Shown piece by piece: positions 1-11,389 of a stretch of DNA of 64,000 bases. Under the pieces are notes generated by a model, which was not told where the DNA came from, made no database searches, and was given only the letters and a program-made list of their open reading frames with translations. The stretch's first letter is position 1, and each line of letters begins with the position of its first letter. The stretch is from contig CM060980.1 in the NCBI GenBank assembly GCA_030765065.1, positions 61,488,364-61,552,363 on the forward strand, given 5' to 3'. Position numbers and translations under genes: made by a program. Source of the DNA: Deroplatys truncata (taxonomy: Eukaryota > Arthropoda > Insecta > Mantodea > Mantidae).

Positions 1-221
1 AATTTCTCTATACTCTAATTTTATTAGTGAGTATACAAACTATAATTACTCAAGCTTATTTCTCTATCTACTAAATTTTAATCCAAGCAAACCGTTGTAG
101 AAACGGCTACATTATACATTTCGTTATAGATACAAAGAGAACAGCGCTAGTCAAATGTTTAAGAACAGGGCGCTTGGCTTAAAATGCCATACTCTTTCCA
201 TGCAAACAGGACTTTAATAGT
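1..221 (+). repeat. family A repeat, 5' part (split copy A1)
   Basis: This is the upstream part of the interspersed repeat called family A here. It matches 30915-31100 closely, sharing a TTATTTCTCTATCTACTAAA-like stretch, a CGTTATAGATACAAAG block and a TTAAAATGCCATACT-like block. The copy breaks off at about 221, where family B begins, and resumes near 1296. No coding capacity is seen. Confidence 0.7.
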
Positions 222-1295
222 GAAGCAGTATTATTAACACTTAAATTATTTCAGTCTAATTATATAATATGTAAATTCAATAACAGCCCGCCTTGAAGCA
301 ATATGTGTATGTAATAATTTGTAAAATGTATGTACCAGTCATTGCATATGCTTATATTATAGTATCCATATGTAACAATGTTATGTGAATATATTACGTA
401 ATTTAATAATGTAGGAGCTGTGAGAATAATGAATTAAACGTTGCTAATAATGAGATAACAATGAGGTAACCTTGAGGCAATAATGAGTTTGAGAGTTTAA
501 ATGTTATTTGTGATTCTTGGAAGCATTAATGTAATTTTAGTGACAGTTTATAAAAATAGCCAATCAACAACCAGAAAAAGCTTTAGTTAGATGTAGGTAT
601 TTTATTGGAGTAGGATTAGCCAATCAGAGACTTGAAATACAAAAATTTACAAGTTTAGACGGTTGAAATCTATTCAGTTGCCTGCAGATAGTGATTGTAA
701 CCGGATCTCTCCTCGAGAGATTTAATACGTATTCGTGTGAAACGAGAAATAGTATATGGGTTAAAAAGTGCAAGTATTAAATAAAAGAATCTCACAGCAC
801 TCTATATCAGTGAAGTGCTATTTAATTTGTGTCAAGGATTAATAAAAAGGAGTGAATTAAAACTTAAAATCTGTGTAAACATACATTCTTGTCGCATCAC
901 GCCCTACTAAGACATCCATGTCTCTGACAATAATACTGACGCAGCTGAGGCAAACATAAATATTTAATACTTAAAGAAACAGTTTAATTACAAAGTTAAT
1001 ATTTTTTTAAACTTGGGGCAAAGGCCAACTAAAAATATATTTGGGGCGAAGGCTACCGGAAACTGTTTACTATACGTGCTGTTGCAACTACTACAAGTTC
1101 GGTTCCCCAACAGTTGAAATATAATACAGCATCTACAAACTGACTTTCAATTCGTAGCAGCAATTAACTACTTCAAATTGACGCCGAAACTGTGGTGCAA
1201 ATAACGTAACAAACCACCTACTTCAAATTGGCGTGGAGCTAAATAAATAAACAACTCCAACGTAAAGACAGCATCTTCTTCAACAGAATGACTAA
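222..1295 (+). repeat. family B repeat, copy 1 (LTR-like), inserted in family A
   Basis: About 0.95-1.07 kb, present four times in the window (also 8641, 32985 and 49965). It starts near a GAAGCAGTATT motif. It then carries AACAGCCCGCCTTGAAGCAA, GTAGGAGCTGTGAG, two AGCCAATCA CCAAT-type boxes, an AATAAAAGAATCTCACAGC block that looks like a polyadenylation region, and a GGGGCGAAGGCTACCGGAA block near the end. CCAAT boxes followed by AATAAA suggest a solo LTR or similar non-coding retroelement, but I could not fix terminal TG/CA or a target duplication. The last 100 or so bases are the least certain boundary. Confidence 0.65.
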
Positions 1296-1539
1296 ATGAT
1301 AAAAAATTCCAACCATTAGAAATGGATATCTCAGAAATAGCTTATGCCACAAAAAACTTATTTGAAATAAATTATGTGTCTTAAAGAGATCTACATCTTT
1401 TGTGTAGTATGTTTTCGTCTATCGCTTAACGTTTACCAATTACACAAGATATTACAAAATTCCTCCCGAGTGAAGAGGACTTTACAGGCTATTCCCAGAA
1501 AATTCAAAATGCACATTTCATTTGTCATGTAAATATTTG

Positions 1540-1586
<47 letters not shown>

Positions 1587-1932
1587 TAATCAAAATCGTT
1601 AGAGCTAGGTTTTAGAAAATCAAAACTTTGGAAAAATGTTCCATGTAAAGGGTATTCGCAGGTGGGGGATTTCATTGAAAACAGTGTCGATTTGGACGAT
1701 GCTAAACCTAAGTACCAAGTTTGGTAGTTACCGACTTTTGAGTTATGCTGTTCACAAATAGAGAGACAGACATACATGGACCCTAACATACATGCTTTTT
1801 CTAAAAATTCTTCTTTTTTATTCTGGGGGCCTCAAAACATGTATTTTCGGTGAAATCTCGGTGTCGAATGTTTTGGTGAAATGCAATACCTTCTCTACCT
1901 ACTATGTACGTGGTAGAGAAAGTAAAAATACG
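1296..1932 (+). repeat. family A repeat, 3' part (split copy A1)
   Basis: This resumes the family A copy interrupted at 221. It contains the family's internal landmarks in order: GAAATGGATATCTCAGAAAT, GAGATCTACATCTTTTGTGT, TCAAAATCGTTAGAGC, ACCAAGTTTGGTA, GAGTTATGCTGTTCAC, GGTGAAATCTCGGT and the terminal GTAGAGAAAGTAA. An (AT)n run has expanded inside it at 1542-1583. Confidence 0.75.
1542..1583. repeat. (AT)n microsatellite
   Basis: An uninterrupted alternating AT run of about 42 bp inside family A. It lies where other copies have a short ATATGATATTTT, so it has grown within this copy. Confidence 0.95.
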
Positions 1933-2894
1933 TTGAAATAATTGATACTCCGACAACGCCACTGCACGACAAGCTCCAGGTTATCAACATGCACTACATC
2001 AACTCATACAAGCAATGAAACATATGACTGCGACCATGTCTAACATAATATGCAGTACAATATTTAACCAGTACATAACGTATTTCCACATACTATGAAA
2101 AATATACTATACGTAACTGCAGGAAAATATTCTTTTCTCAGAACTCGTTTCGATAAAATTCTTACTCGTCCTGAAAAAACTCAATTTCCTATAGAGTTAC
2201 TAAAGCACTGTTTTTTGTACTTTAAAGCATAAGGCAATAAAATATCTACCTTTACGTTGGTTACCATATGCAGTGAAAAAAGGAAGGTAATATTGAAACG
2301 GATGACTGTAATAATATCAATGAACACATACAGTGTACTCAGCTGAAGAATCCAGCAATGACGATGAATATTATTTTAAATTTTCACAATACTGTGAATC
2401 AAATGAAACAATGGAGAAAGAGCAGCAAAATATATAAACAAAAACTGTTATAATTTTCTGAAATACACAAAAAAGATGTGCATATTATGTATTCATAAAA
2501 CCCTTACTCCGAAGAGTTAAATAAACCATTATGTTAATTTCTCGAACATTATTGCACTAAAGCTATCTCTTAAACGCATAAGACTTTATTCATTGATTTA
2601 GCGTTGGTATGGTTGCTTTAATTGCAGCCTAAACTTATCGTATTCATTCTGGAGAACAAAAGGCCACGATTTGCAATTGGTTGGAGGATGAAAATGGGGA
2701 TTGCCATTTTAATTTCGAAAGACAATTGTAATAACACTACAAAAATGGAAAAATAATAATGCTATATAAGCTCAGGTTTTATTTGTGTGCTTCTGCTTCA
2801 CATCTTAAGTACGGAATATTTCCCATAAAATGAAATCACTGCGCTATTGTGCAATTTACACATTGTTATAAATCAGAATTATACATAAGTTAAT
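1933..2894. other. no feature recognised
   Basis: AT-rich DNA with stop codons in all frames. No tRNA-like boxes, long terminal repeats or transposase motifs were seen. Confidence 0.5.
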
Positions 2895-3157
2895 TATTGT
2901 TTACTTGTACATCTCTTCTGCAAACTACTTTCACATGAACTTATATTTCTATTTCATGTTAATTGAGATAAACATTTGCAGATATGGTTTCAATACACAT
3001 TTCGTGTACATTCAAGGAGGATGCAGAAGGATGAAATGATAGTAAATTTTTTAAAAAGGGGATCCCTATATGCTGGTTTTGAAATTGGCGACAGCATTGT
3101 TGGGGCAATTTAGTATTTCTTTCGGCTTGTGTTTGAATTTCCGTCTGGCATGACACT

Positions 3158-3194
3158 CTCCACCTCTGGCCGACGATCCTAGCCAGAGTTGGAG
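3158..3194. repeat. inverted repeat (hairpin)
   Basis: CTCCACCTCTGGC and GCCAGAGTTGGAG can pair with one mismatch across an 11-base loop. It lies in the unexplained segment inserted in family A copy A2. It could be part of a small element; no function is assigned. Confidence 0.5.
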
Positions 3195-3655
3195 AGGGGG
3201 GATAGATATTAGCGTTACTTTCTTGTTTGTAAGCGTGAGTCTGAGAATTGGTGTATAAGGTGTAAGTCGTGTGTGTGTGAGACATCTCCCCTCAATTCTT
3301 TATACCCCTCTGTATGTAATGTAGGGCCACAAATTACTTTATTAATAAACCACAGGTAATGTGAATGATGTGAAATTTATGTAATTCGTTACAAAACCCC
3401 ACGCCTGCATCGGAATGTGAACATCAAGGTCCTGGTCCTCTCGCAGTGTCCGTGCTACGTTTCCTCCATGTGCATGTTGGAGTGATTAAAATTTAATATT
3501 TTGCTGAAACCCTCACACCAGCACATAATAATATTCCACGGATGCATTACAAGAAACAACAGAAAAGTTACTGTAGCATTTCAAAAAATATAGCAAGCAT
3601 TGAAAAATTCTAACCAATACGACAAATATCTTGGAAATGTTTAATGTCGCAAAAC

Positions 3656-4656
3656 TAGGGATGGGACCTCAATACCGTCGATACCTCGATACTCGGTGGT
3701 ATCGAAGTATGTTTAATACTTTGAGATAAACCTTCGATACTTTTCCGATACTTTTAAGGATTTGCATTATTGAAAGTTATTGTGTTTACCTTTATCCTAG
3801 ATAAGGAATAAAAGGAGTTGAGACTTCACGTTATAGTCTTGCGCGTGTCCCCAAACAGTTGCCGGACTTGTAGTTCTTGATAGAGCTTGACTGCGTTTCC
3901 GTGAGTGAATGAAAGCAACATTCCATAGATTCTTGTGTCTAAATGAAAACATGCAAATTAATGGGAGAAGGAGTAGAGGTAATAATGTAATATACAGCGT
4001 TAAATGAGTTGTGAATGAAGCTAATTTAGCTGACGCATTAAATCACATTTCTGCAATATCATAGCTTGGGAATTAACCTCTGCTATATAATTTACCTACT
4101 CCGGTGACCAAAATCTATGAACAGCAGAAACAAATCACAACTTAAGACATGAGATAATATAGCGCATGGATATATTTGTTCTTTCCTTCCATCTTTAGTT
4201 TGTGTTTACGCAAGTGAAACTCGGGTCACGAGCGTAGCTTACAAGTATACTGTACGACTAATTTCCATAATATGGATAAAAATCCTTTAAAAGAAAGTTT
4301 TTAGCACAAAATACACATAGTTACATAAAAAGCGAAGTAAAGAAATCAGTATTATTACTATTATCATTATTATTATCATCATCCTTACCTAACAATATGG
4401 GATATATAACCTGTGGCATTATCACGATAAAAAATTGCTGCCAGTTAGAGAATGTTAAACAGGAACAATTTCGGAATTAGCATACAATACAAAATTGGTT
4501 ACATATGTTTATACACAGAAAATTACTAATAAGAACATAATTTAGCGAACAAGCTATCGGCATCACAGTTTTTTATAAATTGGATATCGAGTATCAGTGC
4601 TCAAAAATCAGTATCGATATCGAATATCAAGAAATAGTGGTGTCGTCCCATCAATG
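3656..4656. mobile_element. hAT-like non-autonomous DNA transposon (MITE), 1001 bp
   Basis: The ends are imperfect terminal inverted repeats: TAGGGATGGGAC at the left and GTCCCATCAATG-type sequence at the right (GTCGTCCCATC read on +). Both ends are followed inward by runs of CGATAC/TATCGA-type sequence. The flanks are CGCAAAAC (3648-3655) and CTCAAAAC (4657-4664), an 8-bp target duplication with one mismatch, which is the length expected for hAT elements. No transposase frame is present. It is inserted in family A copy A2. Confidence 0.75.
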
Positions 4657-5216
4657 CTCAAAACAAACTTTTCTTTGGCGCAAAATGCACGTTTTAACGA
4701 AATGTATATTCTTCATGCAGTATATTCTTATTTACTGCTTGCCAGTGATGCAAAATTATCAAAATCATTCAGAATGAAGATATCTTCACAGGCTACTCAC
4801 TAAACATTCAAGGTATAATTTTATTAGTCATGAAAATATTTTAAACGTATAGTAGTTTAATAAAACTCTTTCAAAAATAATTTAAAATGTTAAGCGTAGT
4901 TTGAAGTTCAGGAATATCCTTAAAAATCTTCGTGTCGCATCCTTAGAAGATCCCCATCCTCACATCCTCACTTAATACCCATTTTGGTATTTATCCGACT
5001 TTTGGTTTTTGGGTTATGCTTTACAGAGGCATAGGTGCGCGCGCAAAGACACACACGCACATAGGACTTTTTTTCTAAAAAAAATAATAATTATTTTATT
5101 ATTTATTTATTTATTTTTATATCACGTGCGTCAGAACATGCATTTCCAGTATCGAAAATTTTGGGTGCAATAGAATACTCCCTCTGTCTATTGCAAGTAC
5201 GTGGTAAGAGAAAGTA

Positions 5217-6190
5217 ATATATATTGTATTAGGAATAGCCACCCTGTATATACAAACCTCACTGTGGTAAAGTCAGGAAAACAGCTGAAAGTAATAGCAA
5301 ACGATGCGCTGTTGTCGCCGATGCTTTGCTTTCACCTTTCCGGCATGGTAAACGTCCCTCCCTCGCCTCGCGATTGTTTTATCCAATATCTCTCTCCCTC
5401 TAACCTCTCTCTTGCCCATGTTTTAATAATCCTTCCCAGTTCCATCGCAGTATGTGCGTGTGTTTGGTAGCCCGATCAATCTTCGCGCGAAATTTAATAC
5501 AAGGTACAAAGGCTCGTAGCGTGGTATTAACACGGCTCAATCACTAATCCTCCTGAATCGATACCAAACTTTTTAATATGCACAGCAAAGTAGGAAGGGC
5601 AGGGAAAAAGAGAGGAGGAGACCTGACCTGGGAGGAGATATCGAAGTGGTAGGGGATGAAGGAGTGTTGTGGAACAATATAGTTACCCTGATGTGCAAAT
5701 ATCAAGGAGCGGGGTAGAGGGGAGGGTGTACGAGAGAGTTTCAAAATTACACCTAGGGTGGCGAAGAGGCAAAGGAGATAGTACGCACTAACGGCAGCAA
5801 TGAGGCGGAGGAATCTCAATGTCTGACGAGCCTCCTCCAGGTAAAATACTCTACCTAACTTCCAAGTCGTCTTATTGAAAAATGACGGTGTCGAAATTGA
5901 GGATAATTTTTCATACTACATCCTGAGTGATATTCATCGGGAGTATTTCACTAATAAAATAATCTAAATATTACCGATAATTGAATGATCCGTTTAAAAA
6001 GAGCTCTAGTAAATTATGCTCATTGTTTCACAATAAGGAGAAAAAGAAGTTGGGTGGATGAAAACATGGTGATACTTAACAAAGAGGTATGAATCTGTTA
6101 AGTAAACAATGGCAATAGTATTAAGTTTTATGAAATAGCAACAAAGTTCGTTCAGAGAAGTCGTAGCATTTAATAAAATTGTAATAGTGG
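5217..6190. other. no gene recognised
   Basis: A somewhat GC-richer stretch with short unrelated open frames on both strands. A CCACCCTGTATATA sequence near 5240 resembles the end of a mariner-type MITE, but no partner end in the right orientation is visible. Confidence 0.4.
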
Positions 6191-6209
6191 ATAATAACTG
6201 ATGTTAATT

Positions 6210-6680
6210 TGTACATATAATGTTATCCTCGCGTTCGAGAGGTGCTGGGTTCGACTTCTGTGACTGCCCAATCTGAACTTGGGTTTGCGTGGTTTTCCTT
6301 GATCGGTAGGCGAATGCTGGGGTGGTTTCTTCTCTACTGTGGTTTCCTTTCATTCCACTTCCTGCCCATGTCTCAGGTGTACTTCTAGGTTTCTTGGCAT
6401 ATTGTGCAGCGGACAGATTGCGTGGATGTTTGTTCAGAGGACACTAGAAGGCTGTTTGGTCAACGATTCGTTCATCGCCCTCTCTAAGCAACTCCAAGTG
6501 AAACGAGTCTTTGAGCCTGGAACTGTTAGGGACTTCCGCGCGTCTCTGTGGTCTGGCGGCCTGCGACCTTTAGCCTCCTGTGGTTCCTGTTGTGATTACC
6601 ACCTCCTGATCTATGGAGGTCGCAGCGTGCGAGGTGTCCCCCTCCCTTGTATAACCTATAGATACTTATATGGGTTATCG
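6210..6680 (+). mobile_element. tRNA-derived SINE
   Basis: The sequence TCGAGAGGTGCTGGGTTCGA holds an internal RNA polymerase III B-box. It is followed by a body with TGGTTTTCCTTGATCGG and TAGGCGAATGCTGGGGTGG, which resembles the conserved central part of many arthropod SINEs as I remember them. The 5' A-box is poor, so the head may be truncated. The 3' limit is approximate. The open frame across it is incidental. Confidence 0.55.
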
Positions 6681-6689
6681 TGAATTCAA

Positions 6690-7420
6690 AAAAACGAGGT
6701 TTACTTTTGCACTCAGGTGCGACTTAAAAAGGAAGCTATATTGTACCTTTATTACTTCCCAAAGAGGGAGAGGGTTAAAAAGGAACACGAAGTAAAAGTT
6801 CGGAATGTCTACCTTAACAGTGAAAAATGTTACACAGCAAAAGTTTATAAGCGCAATGCTTCTGACACGTTTTGTTATTCACAAGGTTTCGATAGGATAA
6901 ATATTTAAGACTCTGTACCAATTTCGTTACTATTATGCGTACGTAAAACGATTGTCACATGGAATAATATAATTCCAATAGTACAAGATGCATAAGGAAC
7001 ATGCACAATTTACCTATTATCGAATTTTACTCTTGTTTTAATTTTTATTAACACCCTAGAAAAGGCAGTTTTATTACCGAATTTCAAAACGTCACAGGCC
7101 ACATTCGTTGCACAGAGAGAATTGACGAAAGAGGGAAAGATGTCCGGAAGGAGTAAATGAGATATTGGGAATGGGAAAGAGGGAGAAGAGACAGAAGCAT
7201 CTCCACAATCAAACAATAACACGAGCGAAGCTGTGGGTTCTGCTAATAATAATTAAAATATATGGGATGAGTCGATGAGTCCTTTTAAAGGGAAATTATA
7301 TTCCTTCTTGCTTTTATTTTGTGTGGTCAAAGTACTGAAACAAACAAAACCAAAACAAAAAATATTTCCTTGTGATTAAGCGTACCAATATTTGGACAAG
7401 CAAACATTTTTACATTAGTA
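6690..7420. other. no gene recognised
   Basis: AT-rich DNA with short frames only. No repeat shared with the rest of the window was noticed. Confidence 0.4.
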
Positions 7421-7424
7421 TATT

Positions 7425-7960
7425 ATCACTTAGGTGCTGGAAGAATTTTCACTCTAAACGCCTATGTCCCCACATTTCATGAAAGTGTTCCCAGAGAGCG
7501 ACGAGTGATTCATTGCCTTGCGGCTAAATGGTACTGGACAAGAATGGAGATTGAACGGATTATTAAAATAACGTCTAATAAATGTATCCTATTTGAGCGT
7601 AAAAACTATAACGTATTTCAATTTTGCATTATGTTGCCATTAAAATACTCTTTCGTGGGGAAATTGTGCAAAACAGGGTTTTATTTAGTTACACATTTAA
7701 ACATAGTTATTACATGCGATGATAAGTAAAGCCATTGCTCAAAGTTATACACTCATATTTGAATAATCTAGAACTGTGCACGCAAAACAGGACACCACTG
7801 CATGCTCGAAAAGGTAAACAGATACACGCACCTCCTCTTTGATATATATATATACTCCACCTGTGAAGGCCAGTAATTGCTCCCAAAGCTGCGGGGACGG
7901 CATAAATAGAAGCGAGTGTACAAGGCGGCGCTAATAGGTGCATCGCTGTAACGAACACGC
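7425..7960 (+). repeat. family C repeat, copy 1
   Basis: This begins near TAGGTGCTGGAAGAATTTTC and carries CATTTCATGAAAGTGTTCCC, GCGACGAGTGATTCA, a GGAGATTGAACGGATTATTA block and TTTCGTGGGGAAATTGTGCA. It ends in a segment shared with 8440-8640 and 11640-11865 (AAAACAGGACACCACTGCAT, GGTAAACAGATACACGCACC, GAAGGCCAGTA). The last part keeps an open frame on the minus strand in several copies. Family identity is unknown. Confidence 0.6.
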
Positions 7961-8189
7961 TAAAATGATAGAATGCATTGAAAGCTGCAGATCGAGTACC
8001 AAATAATACAATCAAGGTTTTTTTTCTCATTTTTGATAAACCAATGGATTTATGCATTCATTTAAGGTTTATTCATTTATTTATTTAATTTTGGCAAATT
8101 ATAATTCCAGATGCTTACCAATAAAGCCTAATTTTAGCCAAAGAAGAGGAAAACTGATCAAAACATCGGCACGAAATATAGAAAATCTG

Positions 8190-8240
8190 GTTCGAATCCT
8201 CACCATGACCCGGGAATTTTAAGTCTGATTCTTCTTTTCA
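8190..8240 (+). repeat. possible SINE remnant (B-box only)
   Basis: It contains GGTTCGAATCC, an exact B-box consensus, followed by a GACCCGGGAATTTT stretch. No A-box is evident upstream, so this may be a truncated tRNA-derived SINE or chance. Confidence 0.3.
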
Positions 8241-8439
8241 CCTTGCTTTAATGGTAAATATGTGGAAAGCATATTTAAATAACAGCATTTTTCAAGAGTG
8301 AGATAGTGGCTCTTGAAACTTTCAGGATTATTTACACTTTTGAACACTTCTAGTACTAACTTTGTTTCAGCAAAAACTCATTTTAACAGTGCAGGTTTAC
8401 CTAATTTGATAACTTAAAGCATTCACTGTTTTGAGAACA

Positions 8440-8640
8440 CATTTTGTCAATAATAACCTGTGTGCACTCGCTTCCATTTATGCTTTCACCGCGGCTTTGG
8501 AAGACATTCTACTGGCCTCACATGCGAAGTGTGCAAGGAGAAGGTGCATGTATCTGTTTACCTTTTCGAGCATGCAGTGGCGTCCTGTTTTACGTACACA
8601 ACTCTAGATTATTCACATATGAATATATAACTTTAAGCAT
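8440..8640 (-). repeat. family C repeat, partial copy 2 (3' segment)
   Basis: This is the reverse complement of the last 200 bp of family C: TGTGCACTCGCTTCCATTTA, GGTGCATGTATCTGTTTACC, CATGCAGTGGCGTCCTGTTT. Read on + it encodes the same peptide-like stretch, LASIYAFTAALE, that the other copies show on the opposite strand. It abuts family B copy 2 directly. Confidence 0.6.
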
Positions 8641-9590
8641 GAGGCAGTATTTTAAACACTTAAATGATTTTAGTCAAATTATATAATATATAATTCAATA
8701 ACAGCCCGCCTTGAAGCAATATGTGTATGTAATAATTTGTAAAATGTATGTAACAGTCACTGCATATGCTTATATTATTATAAACATCTTCAATAATGTT
8801 ATGTGAATGCATTACGTAATTTAATAATGTAGGAGCTGTGAGAAAAATAGGTTTAAAGTTGCTAACAATGAGGTAACCTTGAGGCAATAATGAGTAAGGA
8901 AGTTTAAATGTTACTAGTCATTATTAGAGCAGCAATAATGTAAATTTTTGGGACAGTTTAAAAAAATAGCCAATCAACAACCAGAAAAAGCTTCAGTTAA
9001 ATGAAGGTATTCTATTGGACTAGGATTAGCCAATCAGAGACCTGAAATACAGAAATCTACAAATTTAGGCGGTGGAAAACAGTTCAGTTGCTTCTAGACA
9101 GTGCTCATAACCAGACGCGAGATGTGTCCTCGAGAAATTAATTACGTATGCGTGTGAGACGAAAATAGTATATGTGTTAAAAAGTGCAAGTATTAAATAA
9201 AAGAATCTTACAGCTCTGATATCAGTGAAGTTCTATTTAATTTGTGTCAAGGATTAATAAAAACGAGTGAATTAAAACTTAAAATCTGTGTAAGCCTACA
9301 TTCTTCAGTCGCACCACAACCCTGCCAAGACTTCCATGTCTCTAACAATAATACTGACGCAGCCGAGGCAAACATAAACATATAATATCTAAAGAAACAG
9401 TCAAATTACAAAGTTATTTTTTTAAACTTGGGGCAAAGACCACCTGAAAGTACATTTGGGGTGAAGGCTACCGGAAACCGGGTACCATACGTGCGGTTGC
9501 AACTACTACAAGTTCGGCTCCCCAACAGTTGAAATATAATACAACTGCTACTTCAAATCGGCTTTTCATACGTAGCAGCAAACAAGGTAA
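8641..9590 (+). repeat. family B repeat, copy 2 (LTR-like)
   Basis: Close to copy 1 over its whole length. It has the GAGGCAGTATTTT start, AACAGCCCGCCTTGAAGCAA, GTAGGAGCTGTGAG, two AGCCAATCA boxes, AATAAAAGAATCTTACAGC and GGGGTGAAGGCTACCGGAA, and it ends near CCCAACAGTTGAAATATAAT. It has small indels relative to copy 1 and no coding frame. Confidence 0.7.
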
Positions 9591-9769
9591 AGAACAATTC
9601 TACTTCAAGCAATAGCTTTACTCGTCATCACTTATAACAACCATGTTTAAATATATAACATATAAGATTAATAATAATGAGTGATTAAGGAATGGCATCC
9701 CTAATGTGTAAGTGCCACGGTATGGTTGCAATTTTTATGCTAAGAATATTGTTAGTGCCTTTTTAAATT

Positions 9770-10145
9770 CCTATTCTATATTTTTAATGGCAACATAATG
9801 TAAAATTGAAATACATTATACTTTTTACTCTCAAAGAGGACACAATTATGGACATTATTGTAATCCTCTGTCCAATCTAAATATACAACTAGATAAAACA
9901 CTGTTTTGCACAATGTCTCCACGAAAAAGTTGTATTTTTGATAATATAATGAAAAACTGAAGTAAAATGTATCTTTTACTCTTAAAGAGAACACATTTAC
10001 TGGACATTATTTTAATAAACTGTCCAATCTCCATTCTTGCCTAATACCTGCTTTAGCCGCATAGGCACTGAATCACTCGTCGCCCTTTGGGAATACTGTC
10101 ATGAAATGTGGGAATATTTGAGTTTAGAGCCAGAGTTCTTCCAGC
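9770..10145 (-). repeat. family C repeat, copy 3, left arm of an inverted pair
   Basis: Its reverse complement matches copy 1 (TGCTGGAAGAACTCTGGCTC, CCACATTTCATGACAGTATT, GGGCGACGAGTGATT). It contains two tandem variants of a roughly 165-bp subunit with GAGAGTAAAAAGTATAATGT-type and TTTCGTGGAGACATTGTGCA blocks. About 130 bp of it (9950-10078) is repeated in inverted orientation at 10149-10265. Confidence 0.6.
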
Positions 10146-10315
10146 ACTTAAGTGATTCAGTGCCTAGGAAGCTAAATCAGGTAATGGACAACAATGGAGA
10201 TTCGACAGATTATTGAAATAATGACTAGAAAATATGTCCTTTTGAGAGTAAAAAGTGTAATTTACTTCAGATTTACATTATAATGTCTTTAAAACAGTAG
10301 ATTATGATACAACGG
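10146..10315 (+). repeat. family C repeat, copy 4, right arm of an inverted pair
   Basis: It carries GTGATTCAGTGCCTAGGAAG, CAATGGAGATTCGACAGATT and CCTTTTGAGAGTAAAAAGTG. Together with copy 3 it makes a hairpin-like structure with a loop of about 70 bp. Confidence 0.6.
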
Positions 10316-10390
10316 GTAAAAGTAGGGTTTTAGTTTGCGATTAGGAACACTTGCGAAGGCCTTCGCTTCGTAATCCTACGAGAAAAATGT

Positions 10391-10655
10391 GGTCCTCCGT
10401 GATGTAGTAGTTACCATGCTAACCTCTAATTCCCAAGGTAGCGGTTTCAAACCCGGTGGAGGGCGATGGATTTTTTTCGTACTTCGGAAGGGAAGTAAAG
10501 CCAGTGGTCCGATGTCGTAGATTTACGTCACGTAATAAAACCTCAAGCCTGATAAAGAGGCTTCTGAGCAAAATTGCCGGTCTTTCACGCCTATTATAGA
10601 ATTCGGTGCTAAGGACCACAGCGGTTATAGACCGCCCATAAATACAATTCAATTT
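10391..10655 (+). mobile_element. tRNA-derived SINE
   Basis: A degenerate A-box (GTAGTAGTTACCATGCTAAC) is followed about 35 bp later by the B-box GGTTTCAAACCC. The body contains AGTGGTCCGATGTCGTAGAT and CCTCAAGCCTGATAAAGAGG. It ends in AATACAATTCAATTTAATTT. The 3' half recurs at 22285-22410, which supports a transposed unit. Confidence 0.7.
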
Positions 10656-10928
10656 AATTTGTTTATGAGCAAAATAAAACCACTTTTCACACGTGTGGCA
10701 TATACTATTTTTAGACAGCGCTTGAATTTGTATAATACCAATAATATTATATTGATTTCTGAAATTAACAGAGATCACGTTTAGAATGTGGTTCTTGAAA
10801 CAAGAGGAAGGGTGGTAAAAAAAAAGCGAGATGTCAGATGTTTTATTGATTCGCTAGCAGTTATTTTCAGGAAATTATGTTCAACATGTTTTTCCTTACA
10901 TCAGCCAATGAAGCGATTAAATGCTATA

Positions 10929-11045
10929 TCATATTGTTCTCTGGATTTTTTGGGTAAGTACTTCTAGTGTTATTCTTCCTGCTGCTTCTGTGATTTCACC
11001 TGGCTCTTCCATTTTAGTTTCTTCTGAATTCATAATTTCCGCCAT
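10929..11045 (-). CDS. possible 38-codon ORF, unknown
   Basis: I do not recognise this. An ATG in a favourable context (AAAATGG) opens 38 codons, starting MAEIMNSEETKMEEP and ending LTQKIQRTI before TGA. The peptide is acidic then basic, with no signal peptide or membrane segment. An AATAAA lies about 90 bp downstream on the same strand. It could be the start of a LINE ORF1 or a chance frame. The tri-codon GAA-GTA-CTT within it could be a weak splice donor. Confidence 0.2.
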   Translation of the reverse strand: MAEIMNSEETKMEEPGEITEAAGRITLEVLTQKIQRTI

Positions 11046-11389
11046 TTTATCACTATGTAGATTATGCTAGATAAAAGAATAACGTTTTAGATCAAAGAAA
11101 ACAGAAGGCTGCCAATATAACGTATTAACTCTACAACAAATTGCGATAAACTGAAGTATCACGATTTGTATTGTGAACAGATAATGCGAGCGCCATGAGA
11201 AATTAGTCATGTAAAAAGACACAAAGAAAAGTAAAACCTAATCAAACCAAGTCGAGTTATCAAACATATGCAGACACAAAGGGTAATTGCCATGTGATTG
11301 GACTTGAAATCAAAGTTCGTCACAATGAAAATTATCGCACTAGTGCGACAATCTAGAGCTTTCAGCTCGTGTGCACTGTGTTAGAAACT

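Larger units (their letters stand above)
2895..5216 (+). repeat. family A repeat, copy A2, interrupted twice
   Basis: Family A sequence runs from about 2895 to 3090, resumes at about 3595-3655, and continues at 4665-5216 to the terminal GTGGTAAGAGAAAGTAA motif. The first gap (about 3090-3595) holds unrelated sequence with a hairpin. The second gap is a hAT-like MITE. Landmarks seen include TTCATGTTAATTGAGATAAA, CATTCAGAATGAAGA and CTTCGTGTCGCATCCTTAGA. Confidence 0.65.

Noticed and set aside
5230-5760. A mariner-type MITE between CCACCCTGTATA and AGGGTGG
   Set aside because: The two ends point the wrong way: the terminal CCACCCTG comes first and AGGGTGG second, so they cannot bound one element.
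6339-6683. A 114-codon plus-strand gene
   Set aside because: It lies wholly within the SINE, whose GC-rich body leaves a frame open by chance.
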